Assembly (NCBI RefSeq): GCF_041549525.1
Contig: NZ_CP157456.1
Coordinates: 2,604,001-2,668,000, forward strand
DNA from: Paenarthrobacter aurescens
Lineage (GTDB): Bacteria; Actinomycetota; Actinomycetes; Actinomycetales; Micrococcaceae
Length of the DNA stretch: 64,000 bases
Direction of reading: 5' to 3'
Shown in pieces: positions 58,601 to 64,000 of this stretch. Every line of letters starts with the position of its first letter. Positions within the stretch are counted from its first letter, which is position 1. A program made the translations under genes and the position numbers. The notes below the pieces were generated by a model. It worked only from the letters and a program-made list of their open reading frames with translations. It ran no database searches and was not told the origin of the DNA.

Positions 58601-59600
58601 AGAGTCATTGGGTGCAACACCGGCCACCACATCACGCGCCAAAGGGGGTAAGGGTGCACAGGGCACTGACACAGCGCCCAACGGCAAAACCCCGGCATCC
58701 GTGCAAGCCACTGCCGGCGATGGAGTGCTGGCCGAACGCGCCGGCATCACCACATGGGACTTCGGCACCGTGGAGCGCCAGGTAACGCGGACCATCAAAG
58801 GCCATGACGTCACAGGCTTCCCTGCAATAGTGGATGAAGGCAAGTCCGTTGCGCTTCGGGTGTTCCAGACCCGGCAGGAACAGGAAGCAGCCATGCGTGG
58901 CGGTGTCATCCGGCTCCTCGCCCTGAGGATCCCGCCGCCGGACCGGTACGTGCTGGAGCACCTGAGCAACACGGAGAAACTGACGTTCAGCCAGAACCCG
59001 CATGGATCGGTAAGCGCGCTCATCGCCGACTGTGCACTGGCGGCCATTGACAAACTGGTGCCCCAGGACCTGCCGTGGGATAAGGAATCCTTTGATGCGT
59101 TGTACGAGGTTGTCCGGGCAGAACTGATCGACACCGTATTCACGGTGACCGCCGTCGTCGAACGCATTCTGGCCAGTACGCGGCGCATCCAGAAGCAGCT
59201 GAAGTCCAACACCAGCCTGCACCTGATCAGCGCCCTGAATGACATGAAGAGCCAGCTGGAGCAACTGGTGTTTCCCGGCTTTGTGGCACAGACGGGCTAC
59301 AGTCAGCTCAGCCAACTGCCGCGATACCTGCAGGGGATTGAAAAACGGCTGGAAAAGCTCCCGGGCAATGTCCAACGCGATGGCATGAACATGGCAGTGG
59401 TTCAGGCCTTGGAGGATGACTACGACGACGCCGTGTCAGCCCTGCTGCCAGGACGTCGTGCCGGCACTGAGTTAACCCGCGTGCGCTGGATGATTGAAGA
59501 ACTGCGGGTGAGCCTCTTCGCGGTTGAGCTTGGTACGGCCTACTCGGTGTCGGAGAAACGCATCCGCACAGCACTGAACCAGGCGTTGGCACCGGCGTAG
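55650..59600 (+). CDS. hrpA: ATP-dependent RNA helicase HrpA
   Basis: 1316 residues, a DEAH/RHA-type RNA helicase. Walker A is GETGSGKTTQ (34-43), motif Ib includes TQPRRLAARTVAERIASEL, the DEAH box is at 131-134, SAT is in VIITSATIDPQRF and motif VI is QRSGRCGRVSEG. A winged-helix, HA2/OB domain and the long HrpA-specific C-terminal region (DUF3418) follow. In E. coli HrpA resolves stalled, collided ribosomes. An Ala/Thr/Lys-rich linker lies near residue 990. Ends at a strong bidirectional terminator. Confidence 0.96.
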   Translation: MTLHISYPAELPVSERREDLMAAIAANQVTIIAGETGSGKTTQIPKMCLELGLGDKGLIGHTQPRRLAARTVAERIASELDVEIGQEVGFQVRFTGEVSPSTKIKLMTDGILLAEIQRDKLLRKYSTIIIDEAHERSLNIDFILGYLKRILPQRPDLKVIITSATIDPQRFAKHFGNEEDPAPIIEVSGRTYPVEIRYRPLSQPAGGDDESSDDELEEDRDPLDAVCDAVDELGKEAPGDILIFFSGEREIRDAAEAINGRIQTNRRLAGTEVLPLFARLSLQEQHRVFNPGGKRRIILATNVAETSLTVPGIKYVIDTGTARISRYSHRTKVQRLPIERVSQASANQRSGRCGRVSEGIAIRLYSEEDFESRPLFTDPEILRTNLAAVILQMTAMGVARGPKDVENFPFVEPPDSRAINDGVTLLRELGALNPPKSGDASGKGRSGSGLTAVGHKLAQLPVDPRLGRMIVEAGKRGCVREVMILAAALTIQDPRERPTDKQQLAAEKHARFRDELSDFTGFLNLWNYIQEKQRELSSTQFRKLCRNEFINYLRVREWQDLFTQLRQMAKPLGIALDNNRVADPVGNYEGIHISLLSGLLSHIGLLDERKREYAGARGSRFAIFPGSALFKKSPTFVMAAELVETSRLWARVAAKFDPLWAEQVAPDLVKRSYSEPHWSSRQGAVMAHEKVTLYGVPIIPNRRVNYGRVDPGLSRELFIRHALVEGEWKTHHKFFHRNRALLQEIEELETRMRRRDILVDDQTLFEFYDARVGKEVVSERHFDKWWKDARQSDPDLLDFDQSLLMSEDAEAPDDSAYPKSWHHKGFELPLSYEFHPVAPGSAPNPSDGVTAEVPVLFLNQMDDAPFRWQIPGQRVELVTALIKSLPKQIRKNFVPAPDVARQATAALEADFDPAVDELEPSLELVLRRLRGHVIPPGSWNWAAVPSHLRVSFKVVDSSGKVLDEGKDLSELQEKLAPATRRAIAESLGATPATTSRAKGGKGAQGTDTAPNGKTPASVQATAGDGVLAERAGITTWDFGTVERQVTRTIKGHDVTGFPAIVDEGKSVALRVFQTRQEQEAAMRGGVIRLLALRIPPPDRYVLEHLSNTEKLTFSQNPHGSVSALIADCALAAIDKLVPQDLPWDKESFDALYEVVRAELIDTVFTVTAVVERILASTRRIQKQLKSNTSLHLISALNDMKSQLEQLVFPGFVAQTGYSQLSQLPRYLQGIEKRLEKLPGNVQRDGMNMAVVQALEDDYDDAVSALLPGRRAGTELTRVRWMIEELRVSLFAVELGTAYSVSEKRIRTALNQALAPA

Positions 59601-59617
59601 CCGCCCAGGCGTGAAAA

Positions 59618-59655
59618 AACCCGGCGTTGCCAAAAAGCAACGCCGGGTTAAATCT
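59618..59655. terminator. Terminator between hrpA and HIT gene
   Basis: A 13-bp stem AACCCGGCGTTGC (59618-59630) with its complement (59637-59649), loop CAAAAA, flanked by A-run and T-rich sequence on either side, serving both convergent genes. Confidence 0.88.
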
Positions 59656-59664
59656 TTTGGGGGC

Positions 59665-60093
59665 TCAGCCCTCAGGGACAGCGTCGCTGTGGCCCGCGTC
59701 GCGCAAGGCGGCACGAAGCTTCACGGCAGTGGCATCCATGATGGCCGGATCCGGGTTGTGGTCCACGTTGTGAAGTTCGAAATCCGCGGTGGAGTAGGCC
59801 GGCCACACATGGACGTGCAGATGATCCACCTCGAAGCCTTCCATCAACACGCCAACACGCTTGGCGTCAAAGACAGATTCCTGAACCTTGCCGATGCGCT
59901 GGGCAACGTCCATGACCTTGGCCAGCAGCTCAGGGCGGGCATGCGTCCACGAATCCACCTCTTCGCGGGGAACCACCAGGGTGTGGCCTTGGGTGATGGG
60001 TGAGATCGTCAGGAACGCCACCACGTCCTCGTCTTTCCAGACGAAGCGGCCCGGGATCTCCCCGTTGATGATCTTGGTGAACAGTGTGCTCAT
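59665..60093 (-). CDS. HIT family protein
   Basis: 142 residues. The histidine triad HLHVHVWP (H91, H93, H95) is intact and the N-terminus FTKIINGEIPGRFVWKDEDVVAFL is typical of the bacterial HinT-like branch. Members hydrolyse nucleoside phosphoramidates or adenylylated intermediates. Its ATG overlaps the upstream alcohol dehydrogenase stop (ATGA). Role with the dehydrogenase and sulfurtransferase is unknown. Confidence 0.93.
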   Translation of the reverse strand: MSTLFTKIINGEIPGRFVWKDEDVVAFLTISPITQGHTLVVPREEVDSWTHARPELLAKVMDVAQRIGKVQESVFDAKRVGVLMEGFEVDHLHVHVWPAYSTADFELHNVDHNPDPAIMDATAVKLRAALRDAGHSDAVPEG

Positions 60094-61238
60094 GCGTCTG
60101 CCCTTTCGGCTGGTTCCTGAAGTGTTGCGGTGTCCAGTACGAAACGGTACTTCACGTCCCCGGCCACCATGCGGTCGTAAGCCGCGTTGAGGTCTCCGGC
60201 TGCCACCATCTCAATGTCGCTGGCAACCCCATGCTCTGCGCAGAAGTCCAGCATTTCCTGGGTTTCCTCGATTCCGCCGATCAACGAGCCAGCGTATGCG
60301 AGTCGTCTGCGGATGAGCAGCCCCGGGCTCACCGGCGGCATGTCATCGGCGGGAAGCCCCAGCTGGAAGAGGGCTCCATCCAGGCGGAGGGTCCGGAAGT
60401 AAGGGTTCAGGTCATGCGGTGCCGCCACGGTGTCGATGATGACATCGATGCTCCGGTTGGCGGCCTCCATGGCCTCGGCATCCTTGGACAGGACCACGTG
60501 GTCCGCGCCCAGTTCCCGGGCAGCCTCGAACTTGGATTCGGAGGTAGTGAAAACGGTGACCTCGGCTCCCATGGCCTTGGCGATCTTAACGGCCATGTGC
60601 CCCAAGCCGCCCAAGCCCACAACACCTACAGAGTCGCCCTCTTCCACGTCAAAGTACCGCAGCGGAGAGTAGGTGGTGATTCCGGCACACAACAGCGGAG
60701 CCGCCGCAGCAGGATCCAGCGCATCCGGCACCCGCAGCACGAAGCGCCTGTCCACCACCACCGACGTCGAGTACCCGCCTTGGGTGATTTCGTCGCCGTG
60801 TCGCGGGTCCGCAGCACCGTACGTGCCCACATTGCCCCGTTCGCAGTACTGCTCCAGTCCCTCAAGGCAGCTCTCGCACTCACGGCACGAATCCACCATG
60901 CAGCCAACGCCCACACGGTCACCCGGGGCGAAGTCTTCAACTGCTGAACCCACGCGGGTTACACGCCCAACAATTTCGTGGCCGGGCACCAGGGGGTACG
61001 GAGGGACACGCCATTCGCCACGCGTTGCGTGCACATCCGAGTGGCACAAGCCGCAAAATTCAATAGCAATTTCGACGTCGTCCGGTGTCGGTGTTCGCCG
61101 GGCAATGGTCAGCGGCACCAATCCACTGTCCGGGGAGGTGGCGCCGTACGCTGCAGCCAGCGTTCCGGGCCGGCCGCTGCTGGTATCCATGGTGACGGGC
61201 TTGGCGAGGGGCGGGGGCACGGGTCGTCCGGGAGTCAT
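60090..61238 (-). CDS. Zinc-dependent NAD(P) alcohol dehydrogenase (YahK/CAD-like)
   Basis: 382 residues, medium-chain dehydrogenase family. Catalytic zinc ligands are in EFCGLCHSDVHATRGEW and GHEIVGRV, the structural zinc in DSCRECESCLEGLEQYC, and the nucleotide loop is VGLGGLGHMAVKIAKAMGA. The closest type is the YahK/cinnamyl-alcohol dehydrogenase-like aldehyde reductases, usually NADP(H)-linked. Overlaps both operon neighbours by 4 bases (ATGA). Substrate unknown. Confidence 0.9.
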   Translation of the reverse strand: MTPGRPVPPPLAKPVTMDTSSGRPGTLAAAYGATSPDSGLVPLTIARRTPTPDDVEIAIEFCGLCHSDVHATRGEWRVPPYPLVPGHEIVGRVTRVGSAVEDFAPGDRVGVGCMVDSCRECESCLEGLEQYCERGNVGTYGAADPRHGDEITQGGYSTSVVVDRRFVLRVPDALDPAAAAPLLCAGITTYSPLRYFDVEEGDSVGVVGLGGLGHMAVKIAKAMGAEVTVFTTSESKFEAARELGADHVVLSKDAEAMEAANRSIDVIIDTVAAPHDLNPYFRTLRLDGALFQLGLPADDMPPVSPGLLIRRRLAYAGSLIGGIEETQEMLDFCAEHGVASDIEMVAAGDLNAAYDRMVAGDVKYRFVLDTATLQEPAERADA

Positions 61239-62128
61239 GCTCCGACGCTACTCCCGGAGGCAGTGCTCGTGCCACTTGGCTCAAGGGGTTCAATGGGCGC
61301 GTTGCCCACAGCAACGTCATTTGCAGAATTGTTGGACCATTGCGAGAACGAGCCCGGATACAGTGCCGCCCGGTATCCGGCGATGTCCAGCGCGGCAATT
61401 TCGTGGGACGCAGTTACGCCGGACCCGCAATAGACGGCTACCTTGGACGAATCATTCAGGCCCAGCTCCTCAAAACGCCGCCGCAGCTCCTTTACGGGAA
61501 GGAACGTCCCATCAGGGGTGATGTTCTCCGTTGTTGGTGCGCTGATTGCACCGGGGATGTGCCCTGCCCTGGGATCGATGGGTTCCACCTCACCGCGGTA
61601 CCGCTCCCCTGCCCTGGCGTCCAGCAACACACCATCGCGGTGATACTGGCCCGCCTCCTGCTCCGTGATGGCCGGCATGCGGCCCTCGCCCAAAGTGACA
61701 TTTCCGACGTCGGGTAGCACCTCGCCGGATTCCACGGGGTAACCGGCCGCGCGCCAGGCTGCCAGGCCGCCGTCGAGCAGGTGCACAGAATCAAAGCCGG
61801 CGTTCCTCAGCATCCACCAGGCGCGGGCCGCAGCCAAACTGCCGCTGTCGTCGTAGGCCACCACGGTGTCGTGATCGTTGATACCCCACTTTCGGGCGGA
61901 TTCCTCAAAGCGGGCCCTGGTTGGCAAGGGATGGCGGCCCATCCCCGGCTGTGCGGGGTCTGCCAGCTCCGTGGGCAGATCAACAAACACCGCACCCGGA
62001 AGGTGCGAGTCCAAGTATTCAGAGTGCCCATCAGAACGCCCCAGGACCCATCGGACATCCAGGAGTACGGTTCGCTCCCCTCTTTGGAGTCGCTGGTACA
62101 GTGCTGAGGCACTTATCAACGTGGCCAT
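61235..62128 (-). CDS. 3-Mercaptopyruvate/thiosulfate sulfurtransferase
   Basis: 297 residues with two rhodanese domains. The C-terminal active-site loop is YCGSGVTA (C234); the CGSGVTA form is characteristic of mercaptopyruvate sulfurtransferases (SseA type). The N-terminal domain lacks a cysteine at the matching place (VAYDDSGSLAA), as usual. First gene of an operon with adh and HIT, with AAAGGAGAG before the ATG and a TAGGCT promoter candidate. Divergent from a cysteine desulfhydrase-like gene. Confidence 0.92.
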   Translation of the reverse strand: MATLISASALYQRLQRGERTVLLDVRWVLGRSDGHSEYLDSHLPGAVFVDLPTELADPAQPGMGRHPLPTRARFEESARKWGINDHDTVVAYDDSGSLAAARAWWMLRNAGFDSVHLLDGGLAAWRAAGYPVESGEVLPDVGNVTLGEGRMPAITEQEAGQYHRDGVLLDARAGERYRGEVEPIDPRAGHIPGAISAPTTENITPDGTFLPVKELRRRFEELGLNDSSKVAVYCGSGVTASHEIAALDIAGYRAALYPGSFSQWSNNSANDVAVGNAPIEPLEPSGTSTASGSSVGA

Positions 62129-62183
62129 GATCTCTCCTTTGTTCCTCCGGCAGGGGCTTGGATGCCGCCGACGCCCGGTTTCA

Positions 62184-62189
62184 AGCCTA
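62184..62189 (-). promoter_or_regulatory. Putative -10 element of the sulfurtransferase operon
   Basis: TAGGCT on the minus strand, part of the palindrome AGCCTAGGCT, 55 bases before the ATG. A short leader with a Shine-Dalgarno is expected here. Confidence 0.4.
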
Positions 62190-62208
62190 GGCTCATCTGC
62201 TCAGACAT

Positions 62209-62214
62209 TAGGCT
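62209..62214 (+). promoter_or_regulatory. Leaderless -10 element for the Cds1-like gene
   Basis: TAGGCT on the plus strand, six bases before the GTG at 62221, supporting that start. Confidence 0.55.
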
Positions 62215-62220
62215 TATCCG

Positions 62221-63303
62221 GTGAGCAATTCGTGTATTCAGGACAGGGCATGGGCCAACGAGGCCATTCGCAAGATAGAGGCCGAGAACAACCGTTCCGC
62301 TGACACCCACCTCTACGCGGTTCCACTCCCGGAACACTGGGGAGTCCAGCTGTATCTAAAGGATGAGTCCACCCACAGATCGGGCAGCCTGAAGCATCGT
62401 CTGGCGCGATCCTTGTTCCTCTACGGTCTGGTCAACGGCTGGATCACGGAAGGCACCACCATTGTGGAAGCCTCCAGTGGGAGCACCGCCGTGTCCGAGG
62501 CCTATTTTGCCCGGTTGATCGGGTTGCCCTTCATCGCAGTGATGACCAAAACCACAAGTCCTGAGAAGATCGCCCTGATCGAGGAGTTTGGCGGTGCCTG
62601 CCTGTTGGTTGACCATGCCTCGGAGGTCTACGCCGTTGCCGAAGAGACGGCAAGGACATCCGGCGGGTATTACATGGATCAGTTCACCTATGCCGAGCGT
62701 GCCACGGATTGGCGTGGAAACAACAACATCGCCGAGTCCATCTTTGAGCAACTCTCCTTGGAAGAGCACCCTGTTCCTGAGTGGATCGTGGTGGGCGCAG
62801 GCACCGGGGGTACCAGCGCCACCATTGGCCGCTACCTCCGCTACAACCGGTACAACACCCGCTTGGCGGTAGTGGATCCCGAAAACTCCGCCTTCTACCC
62901 GGCGTGGAGGGACGGCGACACCGCCGCTGCCACCGGGCTGCCGTCAAGGATCGAGGGGATCGGCCGGCCCCGGTCGGAGCCGAGCTTCGTTCCAGCGGTC
63001 ATCGATCACATGATCCAAGTGCCCGACGCTGCTTCGGTGGCAGCCATGCGGCACCTGCACAAGCTCACCGGGCTGCATGCAGGACCATCAACAGGGACCA
63101 ACCTTTGGGGCGTCTGGCAGTTGGTGGCCGCGATGGTGGCCGAAGGGCGCCGGGGCAGCATCGTTTCGCTCATGTGCGACGCCGGCGACCGTTACGCGGG
63201 CAGCTACAACGACGCCGGGTGGTTGGCCGCGCACGGCCTGGACCCTGCACCGTATGAGGCAGCGCTGGACCGCTTCCACGACACAGGGCTCTGGACAGGA
63301 TAG
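62221..63303 (+). CDS. PLP-dependent L-cysteine desulfhydrase, Cds1-like
   Basis: 360 residues of the cysteine synthase fold. The PLP lysine is in [14 protein letters not shown] (K58), the substrate loop is [16 protein letters not shown] and the phosphate loop is [17 protein letters not shown]. The length and the [22 protein letters not shown] signature resemble mycobacterial Rv3684/Cds1, which releases H2S from cysteine, rather than CysK. The GTG start is set by a leaderless TAGGCT. It is divergent from the sulfurtransferase operon, which fits a role in sulfur turnover. Confidence 0.85.
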   Translation: MSNSCIQDRAWANEAIRKIEAENNRSADTHLYAVPLPEHWGVQLYLKDESTHRSGSLKHRLARSLFLYGLVNGWITEGTTIVEASSGSTAVSEAYFARLIGLPFIAVMTKTTSPEKIALIEEFGGACLLVDHASEVYAVAEETARTSGGYYMDQFTYAERATDWRGNNNIAESIFEQLSLEEHPVPEWIVVGAGTGGTSATIGRYLRYNRYNTRLAVVDPENSAFYPAWRDGDTAAATGLPSRIEGIGRPRSEPSFVPAVIDHMIQVPDAASVAAMRHLHKLTGLHAGPSTGTNLWGVWQLVAAMVAEGRRGSIVSLMCDAGDRYAGSYNDAGWLAAHGLDPAPYEAALDRFHDTGLWTG

Positions 63304-63320
63304 AGCTCTACGAAGTTGGG

Positions 63321-63974
63321 CTAAACCTCCACAGCGTCGCCCGGAGCAAGACGTTCATACCGGGTCCCGTAGCGGGCACCAATCCGGGTCACATGGCCCT
63401 CAACAATGCCACGGCCCAACTCATTGAGCAGTGCGTCATGGACCGGGAACGCCTTGGGAGCACGTACGGAGATGACAAAGTCAACAACCTCCCCCACCTT
63501 GGACCAGGGAGCATGGATGGGAACCAGAAGGGTCCGGACCTCGATTCCATCAGGGACCACAAAGGAGTCCCCTGGGTGAAAGACGTTCTCATCCACCAAG
63601 TAGCCAATGTTTGCTATCACCGGGATCTGGTGGTGGATGAGGGCATGTTGTCCCCCGAAGGCCCTCACGTTGAACCCTGCCACGTCAAAGCGGGAGCCGG
63701 GTTCCACTGCGTGCACCCGGTCGGCTACATCCTCGTTCTCCTGCAATGCCTCAGCCACCCCTGCCGGGGCATGCAACTCCAATACCTTGTTGCTCCGCAA
63801 AGCGGTCAGCACTGCCGGTTGATCGAGGTGGTCGTTGTGTTCGTGCGTAACAAGTACAGCGTGGGCACCGCTCAGCGCCTCCTCGGACTCGGAAAACGTC
63901 CCCGGATCAAGCACCAGGACCTTTCCTTCTTTCTCCAACCGGATACAGGCGTGGGTGTACTTGGTGAGCTTCAT
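63321..63974 (-). CDS. MBL-fold metal-dependent hydrolase (UlaG-like)
   Basis: 217 residues. The metal motif is VTHEHNDHLDQPAV (HxHxDH), with an NHH-type second-metal region IHHQIPVIANIGY and a late VPIHAPWSK. The beginning MKLTKYTHACIRLEKEGKVLVLDPG is typical of UlaG-like hydrolases annotated as metal-dependent hydrolases. Substrate unknown. ATG with TAGGCT six bases upstream. It converges on the Cds1-like gene, with only 17 bases between stops. Confidence 0.88.
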   Translation of the reverse strand: MKLTKYTHACIRLEKEGKVLVLDPGTFSESEEALSGAHAVLVTHEHNDHLDQPAVLTALRSNKVLELHAPAGVAEALQENEDVADRVHAVEPGSRFDVAGFNVRAFGGQHALIHHQIPVIANIGYLVDENVFHPGDSFVVPDGIEVRTLLVPIHAPWSKVGEVVDFVISVRAPKAFPVHDALLNELGRGIVEGHVTRIGARYGTRYERLAPGDAVEV

Positions 63975-63980
63975 GGAGAC

Positions 63981-63986
63981 AGCCTA
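63981..63986 (-). promoter_or_regulatory. Leaderless -10 element for the MBL hydrolase
   Basis: TAGGCT on the minus strand, six bases before the ATG at 63974. Confidence 0.55.
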
Positions 63987-64000
63987 GGGGCGCCCACTGA

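Overview
The window is high-GC actinobacterial chromosome. Gene content and synteny point to Micrococcaceae, close to Arthrobacter/Paenarthrobacter: the neighbourhoods clpS-DUF2017-murI-MBL-rph, argS-lysA-hom-thrC-thrB-rho-prfA-prmC-sua5-wecA-atp operon, and a nucS gene are all familiar from actinobacteria including mycobacteria. It is mostly core genome. I see no prophage, insertion sequence or CRISPR array.

Layout. 1-3.6 kb (minus): rph (cut by the window edge), a metallo-beta-lactamase-fold phosphodiesterase candidate, murI, DUF2017 and clpS. 3.7-5.6 kb (plus): pncB-pncA, NAD salvage. 5.7-13.4 kb (minus): SF2 helicase, DUF3039, nagB, an ABC exporter pair, an old-yellow-enzyme reductase and a thioredoxin-fold/TPR protein without active-site cysteines. 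13.4-20.7 kb: a large membrane protein of unknown function, AI-2E-type permease, alpha/beta hydrolase, a small zinc-ribbon protein, nucS (non-canonical mismatch repair), nagA and a cold-shock gene with a long leader. 20.8-25 kb (minus): an MprF-type aminoacyl-lipid synthase with a pseudo-rhomboid domain, a membrane esterase and DUF2550, directly downstream of the ATP synthase operon. 25-33 kb (minus): atpI/Z-atpBEFHAGDC. 33-39 kb (minus): wecA, a GT2 glycosyltransferase, a WecG/TagA transferase, sua5, prmC, prfA. 39.2 kb: a nested palindrome where rpmE sits in mycobacteria. 39-48.3 kb (minus): rho, then the argS-lysA-hom-thrC-thrB operon.

48.6-51.5 kb (plus) holds the most interesting unit: a flavin-based redox cassette of an FMN-binding lipoprotein, ApbE flavin transferase and an NqrB/RnfD-like membrane domain fused to a ferredoxin-reductase module. 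After tRNA-Arg(CCG) come a protealysin-type protease with its emfourin-type inhibitor, an AraC-type regulator, a small membrane protein, a WYL regulator and hrpA. The window ends with a HIT-ADH-sulfurtransferase operon divergent from a Cds1-like cysteine desulfhydrase, and another MBL hydrolase.

A theme across the window is leaderless expression. At least twelve genes have a TANNNT-like -10 hexamer (often TAGGCT or TAGAAT/TAGAGT) ending exactly 6-7 nt before the ATG/GTG, so transcription should begin at or next to the start codon. I used this to choose several starts. No database search was possible; family assignments rest on motifs, length and synteny.
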